Assembly: GCF_018130695.1 (NCBI RefSeq)
Contig: NZ_JAFCJX010000019.1
Coordinates: forward strand, 108,278 to 172,277
DNA length: 64,000 nt
Source of the DNA: Bradyrhizobium jicamae
Lineage (GTDB): Bacteria; Pseudomonadota; Alphaproteobacteria; Rhizobiales; Xanthobacteraceae
Reading direction: 5' to 3'
In this document: positions 36,610-44,822 of the stretch, one piece after another
Layout of the letters: each line of letters begins with the position of its first letter
Position numbering within the stretch: the stretch's first letter is position 1
Made by a program: the position numbers and the translations under genes
The notes under the pieces: model-generated
The model's input: only the letters and a program-made list of their open reading frames with translations
What the model was told of the DNA's origin: nothing
The model's database searches: none

Positions 36610-38238
36610 TCACCCGGCCTGATTGTTTGGCGGCTGTCGACCTCGGATCATGTCGGCAGCCTTTTCTGCGATCATAAGCGTCGTGGCGTACGTGTTCGCA
36701 GACGGCATCGTCGGCATGATCGAGGCGTCAACGATCCGCAGGCCGTCAAGTCCGTGGACCCGAAGCTCGTTGTCCACGACGGCATCCGGATCGGTTGCCG
36801 GTCCCATGCGCGCAGTTCCGATGAGATGGTAGCAGGTGGTCCCGTTCCGATAGCTGTAGTCGAGCAGTTCGTCGTCGGTGGTCACGTCAGGGCCGGGCAG
36901 GGTCTCGTTCTGGAGATACTGCGCGAGTTCGGGCATCGACAGGAGTCGGCGGACCAGGCGGAGGCCGCCGATCGTGGCACGCCGATCCTGCGGGTCGCTG
37001 AGATAGTTCGGCTGAACGACCGGGTCCTCGAAGACGTCCGTGGAGCGGGCGCGCACATATCCCGTGCTTTGCGGGCGATGCGGCCAGGCGCCGGCCGACA
37101 CGCCGGGATAGTCGTCCAGCACATAGACGGCGCCTTGCTTGTAGGAGCCGGGCGTGAACACGCATTGGAGGTCCGGCGCATCGAGGCCTTCGAATGATTT
37201 CCAAAACACATGGACTTGCGACGGGGACGTCGCCAGAATGTTGGGCAAGCCCATAGCCCAGCGGGCGATCTGCCCTCCAAGGCGTAGCCCGCGCGACAGT
37301 TCGTTCAATGTGACGACGTCGGGCCGGGCTTTCATGACAATCCGCACCGCATAGTGGTCGCGAAAGTTCGCTCCTACTCCGTTCAACTCGTGTCTCAAGG
37401 GGACACCCAAGGATGCAAGCGCGGGCGCCGGGCCGATGCCGGAAACCTGGAGCAGCCGTGCGGTATTGACAGTCCCCGTCGACAAGAGGACTTCGCGTCT
37501 CGCGCAAACTTCGTTTGGCGCGTCGCCGCGTCGACGCAGATACCGCACGGCCACTGCGCGACGCTGGTCGAGCACAATTTCGCTCGCGCGAACGTTGGTG
37601 CGGAGCTCCAGGTTTGACCGAGACAGGGCGGGCTTCAGGAATGCGCGCGCGCTGCTGACTCTCCAGCCCCGGTCGATCGTGCGCTGGAAGTATCCCACGC
37701 CCGCCTGATGGCCGTCATTATAGTCCGGATTTTGCGGAATGCCCGCGTTGATGCAACCGCGAATGAAGGCCTCGGAGACGGGGTGAAGCCAGTCCATTTG
37801 GGTGACCGGAATTGCTTCGCCTTGCTCGAGCCCCTTCTCGATATCCAACCGCCGCACCGAGCGACGGAAGTAGGGGAGGACGTCGTCCCAAGCCCACCCC
37901 CGGTTGCCCCGTTGGGCCCATCCATCGAAGTCAGCCGGTTGTCCGCGGTTGTAGACCATTCCGTTGATGGACGAGCCGCCGCCCAACGTGCGGCCCTGCG
38001 TTGTCGCGATCGGTCGGCCGCCGGTCCGCTCGGTCGGGTCCGTCTTGAACTGCCAGGTGCAGGTCGGATCGAACAGCGTCTTGATGAAACCGGCGGGCAG
38101 GTGGATGAAGGGGTTGCGATCGGGCGGCCCCGCCTCGAGCAGGCAAACCGTGGTGACGCCATCGGCCGTAAGCCGGTTCGCGAGGACGCATCCAGCGGCG
38201 CCGGCGCCAACGATCACGTAGTCGAATTCCTCGCTCAT
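36610..38238 (-). CDS. GMC-family flavin oxidoreductase
   Basis: This is a 542-residue glucose-methanol-choline oxidoreductase. The FAD-binding motif VIVGAGAAGCVLANRL is at the N-terminus, followed by GRTLGGGSSINGMVYNRG. The C-terminal active-site histidine lies in CYHLIGTARMG and a second conserved region in PSANTYATTLMIAEKAAD. Such enzymes oxidise alcohols to aldehydes with quinones or oxygen as acceptor. The ATG at 38238 gives the family N-terminus; an upstream in-frame start overlaps the MFS operator and is unlikely. It is divergent from the MFS gene and shares its regulatory region. Confidence 0.9.
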   Translation of the reverse strand: MSEEFDYVIVGAGAAGCVLANRLTADGVTTVCLLEAGPPDRNPFIHLPAGFIKTLFDPTCTWQFKTDPTERTGGRPIATTQGRTLGGGSSINGMVYNRGQPADFDGWAQRGNRGWAWDDVLPYFRRSVRRLDIEKGLEQGEAIPVTQMDWLHPVSEAFIRGCINAGIPQNPDYNDGHQAGVGYFQRTIDRGWRVSSARAFLKPALSRSNLELRTNVRASEIVLDQRRAVAVRYLRRRGDAPNEVCARREVLLSTGTVNTARLLQVSGIGPAPALASLGVPLRHELNGVGANFRDHYAVRIVMKARPDVVTLNELSRGLRLGGQIARWAMGLPNILATSPSQVHVFWKSFEGLDAPDLQCVFTPGSYKQGAVYVLDDYPGVSAGAWPHRPQSTGYVRARSTDVFEDPVVQPNYLSDPQDRRATIGGLRLVRRLLSMPELAQYLQNETLPGPDVTTDDELLDYSYRNGTTCYHLIGTARMGPATDPDAVVDNELRVHGLDGLRIVDASIMPTMPSANTYATTLMIAEKAADMIRGRQPPNNQAG

Positions 38239-38351
38239 CGATCCATTCCCCAGGCGCGTTTCGGCGTCGTCGACCCACGGTTTTCCCGACGGGGACCAAA
38301 GATGCAGTGAAAACAGCTTGATTTCCAGCCTTACATTTGTAACGATCGCAG

Positions 38352-38366
38352 TAATGCATGCATTAA
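38352..38366. promoter_or_regulatory. Palindromic operator, site 3 of 4 (TAATGCATGCATTAA)
   Basis: The inner 14 bases, TAATGCA-TGCATTA, are a perfect palindrome. The site lies between the divergent GMC oxidoreductase and MFS genes, 114 bases from the first and 30 bases from the second start. It could regulate both. It is one variant of the shared motif found at 18673 and 34272. Confidence 0.6.
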
Positions 38367-38395
38367 TGAATGCTGTAAAGAAGGAGGAGGGGGCC

Positions 38396-39733
38396 ATGGG
38401 TGAGGAAACGGGGCGATCGAAGGCCGGGAGCGATGACGCTCTCTACCGGAAAGTCACGCTCTATCTGATGCCGCTGCTGATCACCTGTTACACGGTGTCG
38501 TATCTCGACCGGATCAACATCAGTTTTGCCAAGCCCCATATGATGGGTGATCTCGGATTGAACGAAGCCGTCTATGGGCTCGGCGCGGGACTCTTCTTCC
38601 TCGGATATGCGGCATCGGAAGTCCCCAGCAATCTTTTGATGCACCGTTTCGGCCCGCGGCGATGGCTGAGCCGCATCCTGATGACCTGGGGCCTCATCTC
38701 GATGGGGATGATGCTGGTTTGGTCCGAATATTCCTTCTATATCTTCCGCATCGCGCTGGGGATCGGAGAAGCCGGGCTATTTCCCGGCGTCATCTTCTAC
38801 CTGATGCGATGGTATCCGACCGAGCGTCGCGCCACCGTCACGTCGCTCTTCTACCTCGCTGCACCTCTTGCCGGCATCTTCGGTGCGCCGATTTCCGGTC
38901 TGATCATCGCCCACATGCACGGAGCTGCGTCACTCGCCGGCTGGCAGTGGATGTTCTTGCTAGAGGGTCTCCCGGCCGTCCTGCTGGCATTCGTGGTCTG
39001 GTTCAAGCTGAGCGACACCATCGAGGGTGCCTCTTGGTTGTCTTCATCGGAAAAGGTGCGCCTTCGCGCCAACATCGATGCGGAGAACGTCAGGAAGCCC
39101 GAGATGGGCATTCTTGACGTCTTCAAGAACGTCGACGTGCTCCTGCTTGCTGCAATTCTCTTTGGGATCGTGCTCGCCCAATCGGGGATTTTCTTCTACC
39201 TCCCGTCCTTGATCAAGGGGGCAGGGGTTACCGACACCGTCCAGCTCGGCATCTATTCGGCGGTGCCTTACGCCGGAGCGGTGATCGTGATGCTCGCAGT
39301 CGGTCGCAACTCCGATCGGAAGCGCGAGCGCTTCCTGCACTTCGTCGGAAGCTGCCTGTTCGGCGTTGCCGGCTTCCTGATCAGCGTCTGGTTCAAGCAC
39401 AACCTCGTTCTGGTCCTGATCGGGCTGAGCATGGCGCTGGGCGGAGTCATGGCGGTGCTGCCGGTGTTCTGGAGTCTGCCGACGGCTGCCCTCAAGGATG
39501 TTTCGGCCGCCGCCGGAATCGCCTTCATCAATTCGATCGGATTGACGGCCGGCTTCTTCGCGCCCTTCATCATCGGCTTTCTCACGCAATCGACATCCAC
39601 GCTGGACCTGGGCATCTACTGTGTGGCCGGAATCTGGACGGCGTGTGTGGCCGTTTCGGTGGTCTACTTCACCCGGCAAAAGTCCCGCAGCGCGCCTGCG
39701 ACAGTTGGGGCCTCTGCCGGTGCGGTTCGTTGA
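38396..39733 (+). CDS. MFS transporter, anion:cation symporter (ACS) family, tartrate transporter-like
   Basis: This is a 445-residue, 12-helix transporter with the ACS family pattern (YLDRINISFAKPHMMGDLGL near residues 35-54, RIALGIGEAGLFPGVIFYL and WYPTERRA). This family imports organic anions such as tartrate, glucarate and phthalate; TtuB-like tartrate transporters are members. AAGGAGGAGG lies 6-15 bases before the ATG at 38396. An in-frame start at 38318 would lie upstream of the operator. Because a tartrate-type dehydrogenase and glycerate kinase lie near, tartrate or a similar hydroxy-acid is a good guess for its substrate. Confidence 0.85.
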   Translation: MGEETGRSKAGSDDALYRKVTLYLMPLLITCYTVSYLDRINISFAKPHMMGDLGLNEAVYGLGAGLFFLGYAASEVPSNLLMHRFGPRRWLSRILMTWGLISMGMMLVWSEYSFYIFRIALGIGEAGLFPGVIFYLMRWYPTERRATVTSLFYLAAPLAGIFGAPISGLIIAHMHGAASLAGWQWMFLLEGLPAVLLAFVVWFKLSDTIEGASWLSSSEKVRLRANIDAENVRKPEMGILDVFKNVDVLLLAAILFGIVLAQSGIFFYLPSLIKGAGVTDTVQLGIYSAVPYAGAVIVMLAVGRNSDRKRERFLHFVGSCLFGVAGFLISVWFKHNLVLVLIGLSMALGGVMAVLPVFWSLPTAALKDVSAAAGIAFINSIGLTAGFFAPFIIGFLTQSTSTLDLGIYCVAGIWTACVAVSVVYFTRQKSRSAPATVGASAGAVR

Positions 39734-39750
39734 ATCGAGGGCAAACAAGC

Positions 39751-39778
39751 GGCAGCGCTATCCGCGGATAGCGCTGCC
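39751..39778. terminator. Perfect 28-base inverted repeat between convergent genes
   Basis: The sequence starts GGCAGCGCTATCC and continues with its reverse complement, so a 14-base-pair stem can form with no mismatch. It lies between the MFS stop (39733) and the GntR stop (39807) on opposite strands, the usual place for a bidirectional terminator. There is no clear T-run on either side, so the termination role is inferred from position. Confidence 0.6.
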
Positions 39779-39806
39779 AGGTACGAAGTGCGAACTGATT
39801 GGCGGC

Positions 39807-40550
39807 TCAGGGCAGCTTCGAGAGCAGATCGGTTAGGAGCCTTCCCGCACGTTCGCGGTGCTCCTGGTGCAGCCGCATGGCGGCTTCAGCGTCGCCCTTG
39901 GCGATCGCCCGCACTAGAGCGGCATGCTCCCGGTTCGACTGCGTCGGCTTGGGGCGAAGGCGCAGCGTCAGCAGACGCGCGCGGTGCGCCTGCGACCAGA
40001 ACTGATCGACGGTTTGAATGATGCGTCGATTGCCGCAACTGTTGATCAGTGTCCGATGGAACGACTCGTCCGCTTGGGCCCACGCCTCCAGGTCGTCCCG
40101 ATCCAACGCGTCGTCCATGTTGGCGACGGCCATGTTGAGAGAGACCAAAGCCTCCTTGGCGATCCCACGCCTCGCGACGAGACCGGCGGCGGTCGCTTCC
40201 AGGCTCGTGAGCACCTCGTAGATCTCGCGCATGTCGTCCGCCGACACCGGAAGGACGCGCATGCCGTGGCGCGCGCGGATTTCGACGATGCCTTCGGCGC
40301 GCAGCCTCACCATCGCCTCCCGGACAGGGGTCCGGCTCATGCCAAGCCGGGCCGCCGCCTCAAGTTCGAGAACGAAGCTGCCGGGGGCGATCGCGCCGCT
40401 CAATATCAGCTCGCGCAGCCGGGCATAGGCGATATCTGCTTGATTGGGTTTGCCGCTCGGGGACGCAACGGGAGCAAGGCGCGCCCGTGTCGGCGCTTTT
40501 CGGGGCACAGCCTTGAGGTCTGGCGACTTTTTTCGAGGCTTGGTTGTCAT
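39807..40550 (-). CDS. GntR-family regulator with FCD ligand-binding domain
   Basis: This is a 247-residue regulator. A basic N-terminal stretch is followed by a winged helix at about residues 36-100 (LELEAAARLGMSRTPVREAMVRLRAEGIVE in part), then the all-helical FCD domain with DESFHRTLINSCGNRR and histidines in REHAALVRAIAKGD and MRLHQEHRER, typical for metal and carboxylate binding. The ATG at 40550 is chosen; a longer frame is open. FCD regulators bind short palindromes and respond to organic acids, so it is the natural binder of the TTAATGTATGCATTAA sites at 18673, 34272, 38352 and 40842. Confidence 0.88.
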   Translation of the reverse strand: MTTKPRKKSPDLKAVPRKAPTRARLAPVASPSGKPNQADIAYARLRELILSGAIAPGSFVLELEAAARLGMSRTPVREAMVRLRAEGIVEIRARHGMRVLPVSADDMREIYEVLTSLEATAAGLVARRGIAKEALVSLNMAVANMDDALDRDDLEAWAQADESFHRTLINSCGNRRIIQTVDQFWSQAHRARLLTLRLRPKPTQSNREHAALVRAIAKGDAEAAMRLHQEHRERAGRLLTDLLSKLP

Positions 40551-40841
40551 TGCGGTCAGTTCTTCTCTCCCTAGTCTTACCACTATCGCCGTGAGCAACC
40601 AATTCTACCGCGACCATGCGTCGGAAGCGATCGACACCGGTTCGGTTGTGGAACGATCCCAGCCAAATCCGTCACTTGCCAAAACCTAGCCCTGGCCCAG
40701 GTCGAATGAGAAGGGGAGGCTCGCCGCTTGCTCCAAAAACTCGTGGATGAGGGGCGGTGCCTGCTGATCGCCCTTCGACCGGACGGGACAAGGATTCTGC
40801 TTCAACCTTGCAGCTTTCGTCATATCGGACTAGTGTGCAAG

Positions 40842-40856
40842 TAATGCATACGCTAT
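40842..40856. promoter_or_regulatory. Degenerate palindromic operator, site 4 of 4
   Basis: TAATGCATACGCTAT matches the first 10 bases of the 34272 site exactly; the second arm is more degenerate. It lies 80 bases before the start of the beta-decarboxylating dehydrogenase at 40936, and in the gap after the GntR start at 40550. The rest of the 40551-40935 gap shows nothing else. Confidence 0.5.
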
Positions 40857-40935
40857 TGAACGCGACAATGACGCCGTTTACGTACCGATGGCGATGCGAT
40901 CCGCAGCCTAAGCAGACCCCACCTGGAGATGCAGC

Positions 40936-42048
40936 GTGACAGTCTCTTCCAACGAACTTGATATTGCGGTCCTGCCCGGCGATGGCATCGGGCGGGAAGT
41001 CATGGCCGCCTGCCTCGAGCTTCTCGCCGCGGTGGAGGCCAAGACCCCCGGCGCGCCGATGCGAACGACGACCTGGAAGGCCGGGGCACAATATTATGCC
41101 GAGAGCGGCGAAGCACTCCCGGACGCTGCCCTCGAGGCTTGCCGCCGGGCCGATGCAGTTCTGTTCGGCGCCATGGGGTGGCCGGACATTCGGCATTCCG
41201 ACGGTACGGAAATCATTCCCCAGCTCGATCTCCGCATGGCGCTGGATCTCTACGCCGGGGTCCGGCCGATCCGTTGGTTTCCGGGCCTCCCGCGGATCCT
41301 GTCGGACGAGCGCGTCCGTGACATCGATTTCGTCCTGGTCCGGGAGCAGACGGAGGGGCTTTTCCATGCCCGGGGCAGGGGCAAGGTCGTCGGTGACGAT
41401 GAAGCTTACGACACGATGTGCATCACCAGGAGCGGAACCGCGCGGGTGAGCGATTTTGCCTTCCGGCTGGCCCAACGTCGCAAATCAAGGCGCGGCCAGG
41501 CGCGGGTGACCTGTGTCGACAAAGCGAACGTGTTCACCTCCATGGCCTTCTTTCGCAAGATCTTCAATGAGGTCGCGGCGACACATCCGGCGATCGGAGC
41601 CGACCACGCCTATGTCGACGCCATGGCGCTTACCATGGTGAAAAAGCCATGGACACTCGACGTCATGGTCACCGAGAACATGTTCGGGGACATTCTGTCC
41701 GATCTCGCCGCCGGACTCGTGGGTGGAATGGGCATGGCTCCGTCAGCCGACGTCGGCGATAAGCATGCCCTGTTCCAGCCTGCGCATGGTACAGCCCCTG
41801 ACATTGCCGGAGAGGGAAAAGCGAACCCGTGCGCAATGTTCCTCTCGGCCGCGATGATGCTTGATTGGCTCGCGGAGAAGCATAGCGAGCCTCAGCTGGA
41901 GGTTCGTGCTCGTCTCATTGAAGCATCGGTACAAATGGCGCTCTCTTCCGGGGCGGTGCCGATCGAGCTCGGCGGCACGGCGGGGTGCGCGGCGGTGACG
42001 CGCGAAACCATTGCAGCTCTTCCGCAAGCGATGAAGGCGGTGGCGTGA
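40936..42048 (+). CDS. Beta-decarboxylating dehydrogenase (isopropylmalate/tartrate dehydrogenase family)
   Basis: This is a 370-residue isocitrate/isopropylmalate dehydrogenase family protein. It has LPGDGIGREV at the N-terminus, the substrate-binding VREQTEGLF, the lysine in TCVDKANVF, the metal aspartates in VTENMFGDILSDLAAGL and the cofactor site in FQPAHGTAPDIAGEGKANP. Members include tartrate dehydrogenase/decarboxylase, D-malate dehydrogenase and 3-isopropylmalate dehydrogenase; with this operon context a hydroxy-dicarboxylate such as tartrate is likely (inference). The GTG start at 40936 has CTGGAGA upstream. Confidence 0.85.
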   Translation: MTVSSNELDIAVLPGDGIGREVMAACLELLAAVEAKTPGAPMRTTTWKAGAQYYAESGEALPDAALEACRRADAVLFGAMGWPDIRHSDGTEIIPQLDLRMALDLYAGVRPIRWFPGLPRILSDERVRDIDFVLVREQTEGLFHARGRGKVVGDDEAYDTMCITRSGTARVSDFAFRLAQRRKSRRGQARVTCVDKANVFTSMAFFRKIFNEVAATHPAIGADHAYVDAMALTMVKKPWTLDVMVTENMFGDILSDLAAGLVGGMGMAPSADVGDKHALFQPAHGTAPDIAGEGKANPCAMFLSAAMMLDWLAEKHSEPQLEVRARLIEASVQMALSSGAVPIELGGTAGCAAVTRETIAALPQAMKAVA

Positions 42049-42368
42049 TGGGCGAGTTCGTCGTGAGCGTGACCTTTTCGATCAAGGCGGGGCACACGGT
42101 GGAGTTTCGCGAGGCGATGCTGGCGAACGCCGCCGATTCGATCGCACTCGAACCAGGGTGTCGGCTCTTTGATGTCTGCGAAGCAGCCGACGGCGCCGAG
42201 ATATTCCTTTATGAGATCTATGACGATCGAGCGGCATTTGACGCGCATTTGGCGACTGAGCATTTTCGTCGTTTCGACAGGCTGGTTGCGCCCTGGGTGA
42301 TCGACAAGCGGGTCGCGACATACGTGCGGCTTGGGGGCACGACAAAGTCGCACAAATTCGCTGATTAG
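42048..42368 (+). CDS. Antibiotic biosynthesis monooxygenase (ABM) domain protein
   Basis: This is a small 106-residue ABM/YgiN-like protein: VSVTFSIKAGHTVEFREAMLANAADSIALEPGC is the first half of the ferredoxin-like fold, shown here in part, and the conserved histidine lies in DAHLATEHF. Proteins of this type oxidise quinols or aldehydes, or serve as small dimeric helper proteins. Its start overlaps the upstream stop (TGATG), so it is translated together with the dehydrogenase. I can not give a precise function. Confidence 0.75.
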   Translation: MGEFVVSVTFSIKAGHTVEFREAMLANAADSIALEPGCRLFDVCEAADGAEIFLYEIYDDRAAFDAHLATEHFRRFDRLVAPWVIDKRVATYVRLGGTTKSHKFAD

Positions 42369-42401
42369 CGATCAGGGATCTCTGGGATCTTGGGGGATGT
42401 C

Positions 42402-44027
42402 ATGAACTCCGATCAGCTGAGATTGCTGTTTCCGGACGCCGGTGACGCAGGCCTGCGCGAATTTGCGATCGCGCCGATCGAGCAGCGTCGCATCCTCGTC
42501 GGTGGTGAAATCCGCGATTGGGCGGGGCCAACCAAGGATGTGCTCTCGCCGGTGATGGTTCGTGACGACAACGGTCGTTTGACGCAGGTGCGGCTCGGTA
42601 GCCATCCGTTCGGAAGTGTCGAGCCGGCGCTGGTGGCTCTCGATGCCGCGGTGGCCGCATACGACAACGGTCGCGGCGTTTGGCCGACGATGCGCGCCTC
42701 CGGCCGCATCGCCGCGATGCAAAAATTCCTGGCCCGCATGAGCGCGCGCCGCGCGGAGATCGCGCGTCTCATCATGTGGGAGATCGGCAAGACCCTGAGC
42801 GAGTCCGAAAAGGAGTTCGACCGCACGATCGACTATATCAGGCAAACCATCGAGGCGCTGCGAAACCTCGACAACGCGAACTCCCAGTTCGAAATCGTGG
42901 ACGGAACGGTCGGCCTCATCCGCCGTACACCGCTCGGGGTCGTGCTGTGCATGGGTCCCTACAACTATCCGCTCAACGAAACCTTCGCGACACTGATTCC
43001 GGCCCTGATCATGGGCAATTCGGTCGTGTTCAAGCCGCCGCGCAACGGAGTGCTCCTGTTCGAGCCGCTGCTCAGTGCCTTTTGCGAGGCGTTTCCCCCG
43101 GGGGTCATCAACTTCGCCTATGGTGAGGGCGCTGAGATTGTCCCAGCACTTCTCAGCACCGGCAAGGTCAACGTCTTGACCCTTATCGGCTCAAGCCGTG
43201 TGGCAGACCACCTCAAGAAGGTGCACCCGAAGACCAATCGTCTGCGTGCGGTGTTAGGGCTCGACGCCAAGAACGCGGCCATCATCATGCCTGACGCTGA
43301 CATCGCGCTTGCCGCGCGTGAATGCCTGGCGGGGGCTCTCTCGTTCAACGGACAACGTTGCACCGCTCTGAAGATGCTGCTCGTCCATCGAGACGTTGCA
43401 GATGCGTTCATCGCGGAATTCCTGCGGCTTCTCGGCGATCTGAAGATCGGAATGCCGTGGACGCCCGGCGTCAGCTTGACCCCCTTGCCCAGCATGGGGA
43501 AGGCCAGGCAAATGACCGAGCTTCTGGACGATGCCGTCGCCAACGGTGCCGAGGTTCTCAACGCCGGTGGCGGCACGGTTGAAGGCACCTTGTTCTATCC
43601 GGCGGTAGTATACCCGGTGACGTCGGCGATGCGGCTTTATCGCGAGGAGCAATTCGGTCCCCTGGTCCCGATCATGAGTTTCGCAGATCTTGACGTTGCG
43701 CTCGATTACGTTGCCACCTCCGAACACGGTCAGCAGGTGAGCCTGTTTGCCCGCGATCCCGACATGATCGGCCGCATGGCCGATTCGCTGGTGAATCAGG
43801 TGTGCCGGGTGAATATCAATTGTCAGTGTCAGCGTGGGCCCGATGTCTTCCCGTTCACCGGAAGGAAGGACTCGGCCGAAGGCACATTGTCGGTCACCGA
43901 TGCGCTGCGTTCGTTTTCAATACGTTCGATGGTGGCGACAAAATACACCCAACCAGCGCGCGAAATCCTCAATGCCATTGTCGACGGTCACCACTCGAAC
44001 TTCATCCACACCGGCTTCATTCTCTGA
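42402..44027 (+). CDS. gapN: NADP-dependent glyceraldehyde-3-phosphate dehydrogenase, GapN-type
   Basis: This is a 541-residue aldehyde dehydrogenase of the non-phosphorylating GapN class. The catalytic cysteine is in FNGQRCTALKM, and the GapN-specific tail NINCQCQRGPDVFPFTGRKDS is seen, in part, near residue 475. GapN oxidises glyceraldehyde 3-phosphate to 3-phosphoglycerate with NADP and so feeds NADPH and lower glycolysis. ATG at 42402 has GGGGGA upstream. With transketolase and OtnC, which can make triose phosphate, it makes sense as an exit of the pathway. Confidence 0.83.
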   Translation: MNSDQLRLLFPDAGDAGLREFAIAPIEQRRILVGGEIRDWAGPTKDVLSPVMVRDDNGRLTQVRLGSHPFGSVEPALVALDAAVAAYDNGRGVWPTMRASGRIAAMQKFLARMSARRAEIARLIMWEIGKTLSESEKEFDRTIDYIRQTIEALRNLDNANSQFEIVDGTVGLIRRTPLGVVLCMGPYNYPLNETFATLIPALIMGNSVVFKPPRNGVLLFEPLLSAFCEAFPPGVINFAYGEGAEIVPALLSTGKVNVLTLIGSSRVADHLKKVHPKTNRLRAVLGLDAKNAAIIMPDADIALAARECLAGALSFNGQRCTALKMLLVHRDVADAFIAEFLRLLGDLKIGMPWTPGVSLTPLPSMGKARQMTELLDDAVANGAEVLNAGGGTVEGTLFYPAVVYPVTSAMRLYREEQFGPLVPIMSFADLDVALDYVATSEHGQQVSLFARDPDMIGRMADSLVNQVCRVNINCQCQRGPDVFPFTGRKDSAEGTLSVTDALRSFSIRSMVATKYTQPAREILNAIVDGHHSNFIHTGFIL

Positions 44028-44111
44028 TCTTGAACAACTCCCGAGTGGTTCATAGCGCCGTTGGGCTGAGTTCAGCCCCAATAGCACGAGGTGTTGGTTC
44101 CAACCTTCGGT

Positions 44112-44822
44112 ATGCACGTGAGCGAGACCAAACGTCGAGAAGAGATTTGCCGGTTCGGCCGGTCATTATTTGAGCGGGGGCTGACACCAGGCTCGTCGGG
44201 TAACATCAGCGTCCGGCTGGAAGACGGCGGGTGGTTGGTAACGCCCACGAATGCCTCTCTCGGCTTTCTTGATCCTGCCCGGATATCGAGAATCGACGCG
44301 CAAGGGCGCGTCGTTTCCGGTGATCCTCCGACCAAGGAAGTGCCGCTCCATGCTGCGCTCTACGACACCCGCAGCAGTGCGGGGGCTGTCGTTCACCTTC
44401 ATTCGACGCACTCGGTGGCCCTCTCGATGCTGCCAGAGATTGACCCGCGAGCGGCCCTGCCGTCGATGACGCCCTACTACTTGATGAAGTGCGGTCAGAC
44501 CGCCCTGATCCCATACTATCGTCCGGGAGACCCCGCGGTCGCTTCGGCGATTACGGGCCTCGCGGGGAAATACTCTTCCATCCTGTTGGCCAATCACGGG
44601 CCGGTCGTCTCTGCCGAAATGCTCGAGGCCGCCGTGTTTGCGACCGAGGAACTCGAAGAGACCGCTAAACTCTATTTGCTGTTGCGGGGCCTCAATCCTC
44701 GCTTCCTGTCGCCAGAGCAGGAGAAGGATCTGGTCAAAACATTCGGACTGACTTTGCCTGGATCGGAACCCTTCCACGGCAAGACCGGATGCGGGTCTCA
44801 CTTAAGGAAGGACGAGAGATGA
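44112..44822 (+). CDS. otnC: Class II aldolase/adducin family, OtnC-like 3-oxo-tetronate 4-phosphate decarboxylase
   Basis: This is a 236-residue class II aldolase-fold enzyme. The sequence contains GLTPGSSGNISVRL, the zinc histidines in VVHLHSTHS and ANHGPVV, and TPYYLMKCGQTALIPYYRPGD. Its wording is very close to what I recall of OtnC, which decarboxylates 3-oxo-tetronate 4-phosphate to dihydroxyacetone phosphate. That pathway also needs OtnK (DUF1537 kinase) and OtnI, which I do not find in this window. It may act with LtnD-like dehydrogenase at 27195. The ATG at 44112 is chosen but has a weak ribosome-binding site. Confidence 0.78.
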   Translation: MHVSETKRREEICRFGRSLFERGLTPGSSGNISVRLEDGGWLVTPTNASLGFLDPARISRIDAQGRVVSGDPPTKEVPLHAALYDTRSSAGAVVHLHSTHSVALSMLPEIDPRAALPSMTPYYLMKCGQTALIPYYRPGDPAVASAITGLAGKYSSILLANHGPVVSAEMLEAAVFATEELEETAKLYLLLRGLNPRFLSPEQEKDLVKTFGLTLPGSEPFHGKTGCGSHLRKDER

